Below the pieces are notes generated by a model. The model did not search any database. It saw only the letters and a program-made list of their open reading frames with translations, and was not told where the DNA came from. From Cardiocondyla obscurior (lineage: Eukaryota; Arthropoda; Insecta; Hymenoptera; Formicidae), in assembly GCF_019399895.1 (NCBI RefSeq), contig NC_091881.1, positions 1,614,501-1,678,500 on the forward strand: a stretch of 64,000 nucleotides of DNA, written 5' to 3'. Shown piece after piece: positions 25,484 through 36,901 of the stretch. Every line of letters begins with the position of its first letter. Positions within the stretch are counted from its first letter, which is position 1. A program made the translations under genes and the position numbers.

Positions 25484-25686
25484 CACAACGTTGTCCCGTC
25501 GAAGTAAAATTTGTCTCCCAAATAATAATTATCTCTGACACATTTCCATCCACGGCCAAGACTTCCTTTCTTTCTACCATACGCTTACAGGTTATGATAC
25601 CGGTGCCCAGAGTCCTTTGAATCGCTTTGTCCTCTTCACGGTCCAGATCGCTTTCTATTTTCAGCTTCCGTAATTTAAAACGTCTC
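25484..25686 (-). CDS. Candidate coding exon, product unknown
   Basis: On the minus strand a CAG acceptor (25689-25687) and a GTAAGC donor (starting 25483) bound 203 bases that stay open in one frame for 67 codons with a split codon at each end. The peptide starts RRFKLRKLKIESDLDREEDK and later contains GTGIITCKRMVERKEV and GQRC. Charged and hydrophobic residues alternate as in real proteins, and this exceeds the usual quality of the chance frames nearby. There is no in-frame ATG near its start, so an upstream exon would be needed; a possible donor (CGCCAG/GTAAAA) lies near 25780 on the same strand. I do not recognise the family. Alternatives are a pseudo-exon or a chance frame. Confidence 0.3.
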
Positions 25687-25789
25687 CTGTAATATTCGCC
25701 GCAAAAATGTCAGTGTTTTAGACAGCATTCCCGATCAGTGTACGCGAAACGGAGGAAATAATAAAGTTTTTACCTGGCGAACGACGACA

Positions 25790-26150
25790 GCGGTCAGTAC
25801 AGCGTATAAGCAGCGTACGGTGATCGGGCGCGTTCGACACACGGGCCCGTGGACGGCCGATCTCGCAGCAGTGGAGGTAGGGATAGTCCGAGAGTGCGTT
25901 AGATCAGTTCACGCGCTGGTGGCCTACTTTTCGCGTTATCTCTCGTGCCTCCGCGTGCCATTGACCTCACAGCTGATGGCGCGCCAACCTACACAATCGC
26001 GCGACTTTCTCGGTGGCGTACGTGACTCGCGCGCACGTTGACCACTACTCACGGCGCGGCGTGAACAGCGTCGCACGCGCGGTGATCGGTTGGACACCAT
26101 GAATCGCGATGGCTGCTAGTTGAGCGCGCGCGTTCGTCGTTGGCAAGTTC
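25790..26150. promoter_or_regulatory. CpG-rich, possibly bidirectional promoter region
   Basis: A dense CpG and GC patch in AT-rich surroundings separates the minus-strand candidate exon from the + strand exon series. Arthropod initiator-like TCAGT motifs occur at 25794 and 26149-26153. The role is inferred from position and composition only. Confidence 0.3.
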
Positions 26151-27274
26151 AGTTACGTGCAGTTAGCTGGGTTAGCTGGATTAGCCAGGTTAGTCGACCG
26201 TCGAAATAATTTACTGATTGTAAGTTGGAGCAGCGATTACATCGAACTTATTTTCTGTTTCAGATAAGGATCGAGAGGAGAAAGGAGTGTGGCGAATATC
26301 TTACGTGCGAAAGATAATTCTACCCGATATTCTAAGAGAAAGAAGATGCTTCGGAGAGGCATTGTACATCGATGAAGCAACTCCAAGAGTAAGTATTATT
26401 TTGTATCTTCATAAAATCGATAGTCAAAACTCGCGAGATATTGAAATAATATTCGGAATAATAAGTATGATATTCTTTTGCAGCGTGTAGACTGCTCCGA
26501 GGCCCGAGGAACGTATATAAACAACGGGGGCGGCTGGCGGTCGGGCGAGCAGCGAGCGTGTCCTTGGCGAGGCATACCAGTTATAGCATACGCACTACGC
26601 CCCCGCACTACGCACACGTACCTCGAGGCGAGCGGACCTCTTGCCGTTCTCGCCGAAACGTAAGTTCCATTCAATTACTAAAGACTACGGTTGTCGCAAA
26701 TTAACATTTCTGATTATTTCTCTTTACGCGTCGAGTATCTCCATAAAGTATTTTCCTCGATACATACAAATATTCGATTGACCATGCGAAACTTTTGTTC
26801 TGTTACAGATGAAGATCCGGAGGGAAGCTGAACTTGTGCCCGTCGCCGATAATAAGCGAACGAACCGCCGGCGGTTCGTCGGTTTTGTTTGGCGAGTGTC
26901 GTAGATAGTTGCGCGATATTAATTTATATCCGGGTTGTTCGCGAGAGTCTTGTGAAGTGACTTGTGCTGAAGGATGACCAGCCCAATATTCTGAGAGGAG
27001 GAGGAGGTCCCGGATGGACATCCTGCGTCGGCGGAGCAACCCTGAGGTAAGGCCATCACTTCTTCTTTGCACAATGTTAACAGTTTTGTCGTTTTAATAA
27101 TAGAAAATTTTATTTTTAATTATTTTATTGATAAATTAATGAGAAACGCGTTTCAATTTTTTTCTTTTTTTTTTACAGTAAAAATAATTGTATAGCATCT
27201 CTACAATTAAATTTTATATTTTTATTGTTGCAGAATCATCATTGCTGATAACCTCCGCTGCTGCGCAACGACCG
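26151..27274 (+). ncRNA. Spliced + strand transcript: lncRNA or uORF-rich 5' leader (predicted)
   Basis: Five exon-like blocks are bounded by good splice sites: E1 about 26151-26219 (donor GTAAGT), E2 26264-26388 (acceptor TTTCAG, donor GTAAGT), E3 26484-26659 (TTTGCAG, GTAAGT), E4 26809-27046 (GTTACAG, GTAAGG) and E5 27234-27274 (GTTGCAG, GTGAGT). A frame stays open from E2 through E3 but has no ATG and meets TGA at the E3-E4 junction. E4 and E5 instead carry short ATG-stop frames: 31 codons from 26809, a 6-codon one, and a 15-codon one crossing the E4-E5 junction. This suits a 5' leader or a lncRNA. E5 ends in a donor, so more exons must follow to the right. Existence of the transcript is inferred, not observed. 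Confidence 0.45.
26161..26192 (+). repeat. Short tandem repeat of (G)TTAGCTGG units
   Basis: About four imperfect units (AGTTAGCTGG, GTTAGCTGGA, TTAGCCAGG, TTAG) lie in the presumed first exon, just after the initiator-like motif. Confidence 0.6.
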
Positions 27275-27322
27275 GTGAGTCGGCTCTTTTATTACTAATT
27301 ACTAAAAAGAAAGGTTCGCGTA
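26769..27322 (+). repeat. Duplicated two-exon cassette, copy 1
   Basis: Includes the end of the preceding intron (from the AATATTCGATTGACC region), E4 (26809-27046, 238 bp), its 187-bp intron, E5 (27234-27274, 41 bp) and about 45 bases after the donor. Copy 2 begins about 20,320 bases to the right. By eye E4 differs from its partner at 11 of 238 positions and E5 at 3 of 41, without indels. All four splice dinucleotides are kept. Since introns are included, the copying was at DNA level. Confidence 0.9.
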
Positions 27323-30300
27323 ATTCGAGCATTACGCCTTCGTTCAATAATTATATTTTTATCCCGCATATTTAATAATTTTAAACCAATTGTCTTGGTC
27401 GCGTCAATTACTTTTTCATCGCCGTTTAATTGATTATAAAATGGTCATGCTCCAGAATAAAATTTAGACACTCTGTACCCTTGTAATACATCGTCGTAAG
27501 ATTTTGCTCGTCCAAGTTTGTTGAACTATTGGCCTCTTCTCGCTTATCGACGATGAACTTCGAGCTCATCAGTACAAGACAATGTTTGCCTAAAATTTGA
27601 AATCGATATTGCTGTAATAGAAGTTCAGTTAGGGAGTGACTTGCAACTTCTCGATATATTCGCGGATGTGTCCGGAAATTTGACTCGCGCTTATACCAAT
27701 GTTGTCAATCGATGTTGAATAGTTTAGACGAAGCGTCAAAGCTACAGCCGATAATCCGATTACCCCGCGATCTAACGAATCGCTTTTATAAATAAGTAAG
27801 CTGGGAGGGACGCGTATGAGATTTTCGTTTGCCATCTTTTTGCAACCAGATTATTCAAATATTATCGTGAAAGTACCTCTCGTACTCGCTGCGCACGTTT
27901 TTCCATCAAACCGTCTCGAATCCATTTTCGCCTACCTATTGGTTTTTTTCGTAATTGGGGAAATTAAGGAGTTGATCCCGAGAATTGCGGAGCAAAAGCG
28001 GAACCGTGGCGAAAAAGCGGGCGCTCGATCGAAGCGCAAAAATTCGATTTCGGTTCGCAAAGGCGTCCGCGGGATGAAAGAAACGATGACAGTTCCACGA
28101 CTTCGCGTACGTCTTCCATCCTCGTGCTTTCCCATCGGATACAAACGCCCGTGACTTCCCATCGACATACCTGGCAAGTTTCGCGAAATGGATGCGGGCG
28201 GGAGTACTCGAACGCTTTTATACAAGTCGTATAGCGGTGACGTACGTTTCAGTCTCCACCGCGTACGTTCGTACTAAAGGAATTCTCGAGGAAGGGTATT
28301 TATCAGCGAGCCCAGGCAAAAGTTAGGCAGCGAAATGGATCTCGCGAACGGGAATCCGATAGAAATATATCGCGCATTAATTCACTCCCGATACCTTTAC
28401 GTTCCGTCAAACGCGAAATCTTAACTTTTCCACGGGCAAATCGCGTCGATCCCTCTCCGGTCTGTTCCCACTTGAAAATTTCCGATTTGTCGACGCTTCT
28501 TTAGATGGCACACAATTTGCCGGATCGCGACGCCTTTTGGCTCCCGCGTGACGGCTGCAAATCGCATACTTTGCGAGAACGTAGTCCCTGCGCGTTGTTC
28601 TATATTTCCAATAAACTTATGCAAATACGCGACCGTTCTTACTTCGCTTCCCCCTACACCGTTCTCCGGCCGAAAGAGAGCTAAACAACCTGTCGTAAGC
28701 CAGTTCCAGTAGAAGAACGTCGAATTCCCTGGCGGCGCGTTCGCACCAGCCTCGCAATTTTCATGGCATTTATGTCCTTTGCCGTTTTCGCTGGGAATTT
28801 CCATGACAGATTCCGCCGAACGATGAATAAATCCCCGCGCCCGACGCGAACCGATTCTTCGACGTCGGCGATGATTGATGTTATTAGGTAGCTGTTTAGC
28901 CCGCGTATGCAATACACGTCACCTGACGGTAGGAACATGATTACGATCTTATCGGAAGCGGAATGACAAATTGTCTCTAACCCTTCAGGTCGCGGCCCGT
29001 CGTCTGAACTTGTATCGAAAAAAAAAAAAAAAAGAAAAAAAAAAGGGGAGCAAGCACGATCGCTTGTAACGTATTTCTCTCGCGAACTCGGTCGTGTCCG
29101 TAATTAATCTTGATTAATCTTTCTGCTAGCAAGACACTTCACAAGTTTACAAAGACAGTCTCTATAAAAAAAAAAATAATAATAATAAATGTGAAGTTAA
29201 TCTCAAAATCCATTCTGAAATGTTTAAAATTTACAAGCCCGAGGATGCAATTAATTATTTATCGTGCAGTTATTTGATATTAAAAACTCGGTCTTTTAAA
29301 TTCGCCGTGGCAGCCAGAAGACAATGGCACAAAACTGAGGATTAAATTTAAATCTCAGTGCGCTCGTTCTCGTAAATGTTATCTCGGTGAAAAGCGAAAA
29401 CGCCGCGTAATTATCGATCAAATGTTATGTTAATGAGCTCGCTAGTAAATATTCAGGATAAAGGATTCTATGCATGGCCGCAAGCAGCTTGGCGCGAACG
29501 CAAACGAAAGGCAGCTGCCGGAAATAATGCGAACCGATCGAAAGTTTCCGAAAGCGTAATACCGAACTCGACGACGCAAAAAGCTTCTAATGCGAAAGTT
29601 CCATCGCCAAACTCTATCAGCTGTTTACACTCGTGACGCTTTATCGGGCTCGGCGTAGCGCGATAATTGCCAAAACGTTAACTACTTGTTGCACGATGAC
29701 AAATTTCAATTTCAATTCACGCCGGACGGAATCGAGCGGCTAGAAGAATATAATCGATACCGGCGCACGCGGATACGTCTCCGACGGAATTCCACTTTGC
29801 GAAAATTTATGTTTCCTACTGCCAAACCCGCGAAGCGTATCCCTTTCCAATGCGGCGGTTTAAGTATAAATAGGAACTCAGAAGAATAGTTTTTAGAATG
29901 GTGCTGTAAATGACTGGTTCGAAAGTTTCGACCCATGAAAATTTGATTTTGAAATTTAGAACTGGCGCAAGAAACGAACCCAGAATCGTGATATCGAGCG
30001 ATGTTTTATGCACGGTTTACGTCTAACGCGGAGAAAAAAAAAAAAAAGGAAAAAAAGTCGTGTGTTTGTATTTGGGGCGGTGGATGCCTTCTTATCGATT
30101 TGCACTATCTCGGAATGCGTCAGACTCTCCTATAGGACTTGCAGGAATGAGGCAGAGAATGGGGAAGTGAAAATACCGATCGCGCATAAAGTACGCCCGC
30201 CGGACAGCTCTCTTCCAGATTAAGCGCAATTTCAGAGGAAAAGTTTCTGTTGATAATAATAAAAATTCCTATAGAGCATCTCAATTTTATCGCATTTTTG

Positions 30301-31093
30301 TCTTTAAGCAAATAATAAATTTATTACTGCCACTCTCAAAAACACATTAAGCATCAAAGCGGCGATATAAGCGGCAAGGTTTTTTTTTTTTTTTTAAATT
30401 TCATTAAATCGTATTTTTTAATATGCATGAAAAGTTTTTAAATAACTTCTCTAGAGAAAGACACTTAGCTCTTCGTTACCTTTTTCCCCGGGGCGTTTTT
30501 GTGATGAGAGGAAACACGATGCTTTGAGACACGTAGTATCTTTTATGATAACTTGTTAACGCTAACATTCACTTCGTAACGTTACTTATTACACATTTAT
30601 GCTGCGCTAACAAACTTTTAACGAAGCAGCGATGCTACACTTTCCTGCTTGTAATACATGAAACAACACCCACCATAAACGAGACGCGAAATCTAAAATG
30701 CATTCCGTAAACTTAATCTGCAATGTATACATGAGATACCGCAATTTCTTTATTAACACGTAAAACTCCATCGATTTTTTCACATAACCGCGACGTGTAA
30801 CGTGCGCGAACCTTCATCTATCTAGTATCCGATCATTTTTAAATGGACAACATCTTTCAATCATCTCAAACAGATAAGTTTTTTTGTTCTTTTTTTTTTC
30901 CCGAGTAACAAATGTTTCTCGAGCGTACGAGCAAGGCAGTTTAATCGTCTAACATGCTTATAGCCTCGTAAAGTTCTGCCACGGACATGTAACAGGATGC
31001 AATTCCTCTTCGTGAACTACGCGAGTTTCTAACGTGCCATTTCTAAAGTTTCAAAGCTAGTATACTACGATTTAATGTATCGTGTCGTTATTT

Positions 31094-31154
31094 GAAGATT
31101 GTTACATTAAGAAGATTGTTACTCTAAGATGTAGATTGAAGATTGTTACACTGA
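31094..31154. repeat. 17-mer tandem repeat, three copies
   Basis: GAAGATTGTTACNNTNA-type units start at 31094, 31111 and 31138. The first two are adjacent and the third is separated by 10 bases. Confidence 0.7.
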
Positions 31155-34068
31155 GATAACACACTTCCATTGCCAGTAGTTTTCATTTGAAAGTTCTTCA
31201 AGAAGGCTGTTACTATTACGCTATTCAGTAGTCGCAATGATTACCAGCTCTTATCAGACTCGGCACATTGTCACCGTTGCATTCGTATCCAAATTCGGAG
31301 CGAGAAATCAGCAATTTTATTACGTCATCAAAGAGGAATGTTTCGCGATCAATTGCGCATTTAAATTGCCGTTCGATCTTATTAATTTTTTTTATCATTA
31401 TTAATTTGCTTCTTATAAATACACAATATAACAAAAGAATTTCGGTAAAGTATCGGGTTTGTCCGATCTCTTAACGAAAGAATATCGAAAGACGGACGTG
31501 AAAGCGTGCGGGAAACGTGAGCCTACGTAAAACATGGAACTCGAAATAAAGCTAAATCGATTGTCGCCGCATTTTTATCTCCCACTATCGCTTGTCGACG
31601 TACCTGAGAAAAGGATTTTGACGTGAGCCGTCCGTATATGTTCCATCCGCCGGGTAAACCCTTGAAACTTCGGGGATAGCTGTCTACAGGGCGCTCCGAA
31701 CAACACCTAGGCCGCATTAGCGGAAGACCGCGAAAGATCTACGAGCGTCCGTGGTGTGTTTGAGAGCAAATGAGTTATATGCCACTTACGGAATAATGCT
31801 CGCGCGTAATCATAATACGACGTCGTAAGATTTATCGTATCCCGCCGCGGATTTATGTTGCGTTCGCCGTTGACCCTTCGCACAATCATGTATAACGCGA
31901 TAGAGAAAAGAATCAAGGTACTTCATCTTGCAGCTATTGCTATCAGACATAATCTGGGACGTAAAAAGATTATTTGTTTGTTATCCTGAATTATCCGGCT
32001 TGGGTAGGGGAATGGGATAGTTTCGTATTTAATCGCTGCATCACGCAAATAAATTTATGGCTTTCCGCTCGTGCAATTTATTTCACAATGCCTAGCTTTA
32101 TCTCTTCACTCTTGCTCGTGCAATTAAATCATAAAAAAATTATGCAACAGCTCTGATAAATAATCGATAATGTTTTGTGATTGCGTTTTATGTTAGTATT
32201 TTTTATTAGTATTAGCAGTACATTTTTTTTTTAAGTAGCTTTAATTTTTTTTCGATTATAATAAGAAAAAGAAAAAGAGGAAAAATGGAAAGAAGGGATA
32301 ATATAATGGAACGCACACAGATATTTTGTGGTTTCTTTTTTTTTTATTATGAAACAATAGTATACAGATATCTATAATTACATTCGTAATAATTCGTGTT
32401 GATGTTCTTTACAGAAATATATAGATCGGTGAAGTCGTATCGCGTTCTCTTGTTGCAATTTGGTCTCACGTGAATCGTCGCACGATTGCTAAAATACTAC
32501 TATAAACATAAGTCCCTCAAAGTGTAAGCTCGGCTTGAATGCCACGCGTCACGTGTTGGTAATTAAACGTTTTAGATTATGCGGTGCATCGACACATTTT
32601 CATTTATTCGTCGTTAAAATTAATCGGAAGTCGATGGTGGCTGACAACATTATCACCTATGGAAAATTTAAATGCTGCAATTTATGTAATTTTGTTCGTG
32701 ATAAATGTGCCGGCATCATTATCATTATATGCGTTTAAATATCAATAAAACGCTAATTTGTCATTTAATAACAAAAATTGTCCACGCCAGAGAGTCGGTT
32801 TCACGTTAATGCGTTACTGTCGGACACCATCAAAATCTTTTGCGAATCCGCACGCGGCTTGATAAGCCTGTCACGAACTGACTAACAGCTTTGTGACAAG
32901 TTTATGGTAAATGCAATTCTGCGCTGCTCTAATTTGAAGTTCAAACAATTCGCAGCTTGTCTAGAACACAGTAATTAAAACACGCACTTGCTAGTAAGTT
33001 CCTACGTTAAATTTTTCTATTCAAGTTTCAAGCGGTGCGAGTACGAATAAAAAAAAAAAAGAAAAAAAAGGTCTAGAGAATTGTGCGAACGACGCGTTTA
33101 ACAAAACTAAGCGTAATCCAACTCGCGCTGAGTCGTGAAAATCGTAATCGTCGCTTGGGCAATTCGCTTTCGGGATAACAAGTCGACGGACAAGTTCCAT
33201 TCGTTCTTGTCGGGATGCATCGAGGTACATATTCAGATCCCGTTCGTCATTCATATAACTGTTCCGGCGTGTGCGGTGTGCGGAGAAATTAACATCATCC
33301 GTGGAAACATCGTATCGCTTTTTGCGCGGCGCGATTGTAAAGATGACGGCACCCCGGGAATTAATTTACCTTGCTTCTCCTCCGTCATTGAACTCTAACC
33401 ATTGGGGATGCCATTTGCATACACATGTGCGATATAACGTGTTATGAACGTTGAGCTTTCATTTATCTGCAAATTTGAAGCTGACTTGAACACCGCGGGT
33501 AGCAAGCTCGCGCAAGTCGGAAGTGAAATAAAGACATTGTCCGACATATGCACGCTCGCGAAATACCTTTTGGCTTTCATATCCCGCATAAAATGAATAC
33601 TACAGAAATAAGCCGTTCTTAACGAAAGATATCGACCTTTATCCTCGCTGTGAAATCCTTGCTATGTCAGCACGTTTGATAAGAAAAACGAAAATAGTGA
33701 ATACGCTGCAGCTATCTTTGCCAATGTCTTCGCCGGTTGCGAGTGCCATGGGCAGAACTGCAAATGTGAAACATTCCTTCGCGAGTAGAAAAATCATAAA
33801 CTGAAAAATATATATGCGATGCAGTGAAATTGAAAACGAGATAATATTACTTGACGAATATTTACAAAGGTATTCTAACGTTTCTCGTATTCAACGTACG
33901 TATTATTCTTGAAAGGAAACATTTCTTTAACAACGCGCTCTTTTCTTTTTGCGTAAAATTGCTAGATTTCATCGGCGTAAATCTCGTGAAAGGTTCTGGC
34001 GAATATCGGTAGAAAAACGCGCAACGACAATCAATTGCAAATATTTTGCAATATATTTACTGTTTATT

Positions 34069-34092
34069 AAAAAAAAAAAAAAAAAAAAAAAA
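34069..34092. repeat. 24-base A homopolymer
   Basis: Uninterrupted A run. Similar runs occur at 59033-59058 (A) and 37537-37559 (T). Lengths are likely unreliable in sequencing. Confidence 0.8.
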
Positions 34093-35795
34093 GACCGAAA
34101 TCGAATAAATTATTAAATGCAAATCTGCGAACGCTTTTGTATGCTGTGAAAATTAATAATCAATTTAAAGTAAAATGTAAATATTATTTTAATATTTAGT
34201 TAACAAGACTCGCGCGCGAAAATAATACACGATTTTATTTTTATTATTTTTTTTTCTTTTTACTCATGGTTTTAAATTCATTAGCTCGCCAGCTGAAGCA
34301 GCTAAAACACCAATCTGTTGGCGCAATTAGTTCGACAAATTATTGAGGGGCTATAAATCAAAGCCGCGATTCAGCGCATAAAAAGCAAAATCACCTCTCA
34401 CCGGGCCAGTAAATCCGTGCGAAAGGCGTTTTATAAAATTCGTACGGCCTCATCAAAATTGGAAACGGAAGCGGTTCCTTGCGAGAATAGATTTCAGAGA
34501 ATTGAATACAGGATAACTCTCGCAGCTTGTAGCTGCAATTCCCTCGGTACTAGTCACAAATACATGAGTATTACCAACGCCGCCAGTAGATTTCCGATTC
34601 CCCACTCAGCGAGATATCGCGATACATTACGAATAAACTTGAAAAGACAGCGCCGGGCGGATTATTCAATAATAATCGCTCAAAGCGAGCAAATCGCAAA
34701 AACGGGACGACGAATTATCAGAATAAATCGGACAACGGTGCTCGGTTAACTCCATCCGCCGTCGTGACGAAATCGCGAACGACTACTTTGAAGATTACTC
34801 TACGTTACGAGAAGCTCGAAATAAGAGCAACATGAGCGAAGAAACGTAATATCTTCTATACACAAAATGCGAAAATTCATCCGCGAGTTATCTGTTCTCC
34901 CAGCCAGGCTAGGTGCAAAATAAATTCTGCGAAAAATCATTTTACTTGCGTTGTAAACGTTTCTGGTTCAATTTAAAATAATCCTCGCTGAAAAAAAAAA
35001 AAAAAAAAAAGAGATTAAATAATAAAAACAGCGTGTTAGCGTGTCATGTTGATAAAGAATCTCTCTCGATTCGCTGATTAAAATCTTATCTATAGTTTAC
35101 ATTCGATGTGTGGACGTGGGTTTTATATTTTATACATTGTGTTCTTAACATATATATTTACACTTTATGTTACTTCGGAATTCTCACGAGAGCTGTTATA
35201 TGGCCTATTCGTTGGACAGATTATTGGAGGCCGCGTAATTGTTCGTTGTGCTGTCGTACGGCAAGAAACATGCAGTTGAAAATTACAGTAAGTCGCCATT
35301 TAGAAGATAGATGAACGGTATCTCTGGAATGCGTCGGAAATATCGCCGGTCTCTTTCACTTTTCTTCCTCGTTGGCGGGAAATTATTACTTCGACAAAAA
35401 TGTAGATAATGCTCATAGATTTCGCGGTGTAATTTTTTTTTTTTGAAAGAAATTTATTTGACCTCAAGTAAATTTTACCTCAACTGAATCTTTGTCTTTG
35501 TTAAAATATATTTCGTGCTAAATTGATGAGAAGAAATGGCCACAGGAAGTAGCGATAGCTCTGAAACATTTCGCAGAGTCAACCACTGTAATTAATCTTC
35601 TCATGCATGAATTTACTTCTTTCGGGTGGGAAAAACCAAAAAAAAAGTAAGAGAAAGTAATCAGAAAGATTTCTTTCTTAAACAAGTAATTATCAACACT
35701 AATTATCAATGTTGAAAGTATATTAGGAAATGCTATAATTTTCCTCTTGAAGGCTCTTGAAACAAGAAACTCTTCCAATCTTCTCATTCAAGCGC

Positions 35796-35801
35796 TTTAT
35801 T
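35796..35801 (-). terminator. Candidate polyadenylation signal of the alkaline phosphatase gene
   Basis: TTTATT on the + strand is AATAAA on the minus strand, about 640 bases after the minus-strand stop codon at 36443. Confidence 0.35.
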
Positions 35802-36442
35802 AAAAGGGCTTTAGTCATTAGTGAAGTTTGTAGAGCCTTTGGGTGATCTCTCAAACGGGAAACTTGTATCAATTAAACTATTATCGTAAAACAGAAGTGC
35901 TCGATTGTATTCCGAGGTACGCGATTGCGGATGCATGAGAGGACTGAGAAGCAAATAGGCCGTCGACTCGTCTCGTCGAAGTCACGCGGCGTATCGCTTA
36001 CGAGTTCATCTTCGTTTCGTTATTTCTCGCGCGAGGATACGCAAATGCGCGGCCTTATTTCCGAGAAGGTTCGCACGAACAGCTCTTGAAATCGCTCTTA
36101 AAGCTCGCCGCGATCTTGCAGAGTTTTCCAATGTACACCGCGCGGTGTACCGTGACGTTACGTTGCGCGTTTACATCGGTATTCGACGACATTCGAACCC
36201 TTGCAGGCATGGTTGTTGACATTCAGTCCGTACAACGGTTCACCGAGAGAGACGCGCCAGTGGGTCGCTACTCGTTCGGAGCCACTCTCGAAGGACCGGC
36301 GCACCCTGTTAAATTTACATTGCGGTCGCCCGGTCGGCCATTATTACGCGCCAGGACGCCGGTGGGTTCTCCGCGCTGTCGTGTACCCCGACGTCATGCA
36401 GGAGGCCCGATCTCCTGCTCGGACACGGGAGAACGGAGCGCA

Positions 36443-36901
36443 TTAACTCGTCCTTTCGAAGAGACACCGGGAAATCGGTAGAACGGCGGGCATCGGAGCG
36501 GTCAGCGGCGATAGCAGCGGCAGGAGCAACGGCAGCAGCAACAGCGTCAGCTGCGCGATGCTACCGGTCGGCGAAGAGCGAGGAGGACCAGCGGTGGATT
36601 TGGTCGGTGAATTTCGCATACGGTCGTTCATCACGTCGCTAGATATCGCCGCGCTGTTCGGCTCAGCCGAAGGACAGCTTATCGGGGCGGCGTTCATTGT
36701 GTCGCTGGCATTCGCGCTGTTCGTGGGATCCCGGGAGCAACGGCTGGCGTGATGGGCCAGGCAGGCGGCATAGGCGATCGCGTGCGGGATGTAGCTCTGG
36801 TCGACGCTACCGGAGAACAGGGCGCCCGCGAGGGGCCCGATGGCGAACACCGGCACATCCTCGCCCCCGTGCGTCGCCCACGCCCTCGGCACGCCCGCCG
36901 T
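36443..36901 (-). CDS. ALP: Alkaline phosphatase terminal exon
   Basis: Begins after a TAATTACAG acceptor with the codons TAGVPRAWATHGGEDVPVFAIGP, then LAGALFSGSVDQSYIPHAIAYAACL, matching the conserved C-terminal core that holds the zinc-ligand His of THGGED. Most family members have ARGP where this one has AIGP. The remaining roughly 95 residues are Ser/Asn/Pro-rich, with a strongly hydrophobic LTLLLLPLLLPLLSPL stretch near the end, the usual layout of a GPI-attachment signal. About 19 further residues follow it, ending FERTS, which is longer than usual. The hydrophobic stretch is encoded by a GCAGCAGCAACAG-like repetitive tract, so its length may vary. Confidence 0.93.
   Translation of the reverse strand, partial: TAGVPRAWATHGGEDVPVFAIGPLAGALFSGSVDQSYIPHAIAYAACLAHHASRCSRDPTNSANASDTMNAAPISCPSAEPNSAAISSDVMNDRMRNSPTKSTAGPPRSSPTGSIAQLTLLLLPLLLPLLSPLTAPMPAVLPISRCLFERTS

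Larger units (their letters stand above)
27323..35795. other. Intergenic or intronic DNA, no gene recognised
   Basis: Lies between the + strand exon series and the 3' end of the alkaline phosphatase gene. If the + strand transcript continues to the second cassette, this is its intron. Only low-complexity sequence, homopolymers (26-base or shorter A/T runs, for example A at 34069-34092) and a 17-mer tandem repeat are evident. Confidence 0.5.

Noticed and set aside
26803..27072. 89-codon minus-strand ORF, also open in the second cassette (47124-47393)
   Set aside because: It is antisense to splice-bounded exons and runs across their donor sites. Nine residues differ between copies for 11 exon differences, so there is no sign of protein constraint. 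It is an artefact of the duplicated DNA.
28421..28912. 163-codon minus-strand ORF, the longest unexplained frame
   Set aside because: GC-rich setting, no domain, Arg-rich start typical of CpG-driven frames, and no splice or promoter context. Comparative data could still revive it.
36558..36752. 64-codon + strand ORF with hydrophobic segment
   Set aside because: It is the exact antisense of the alkaline phosphatase terminal exon.
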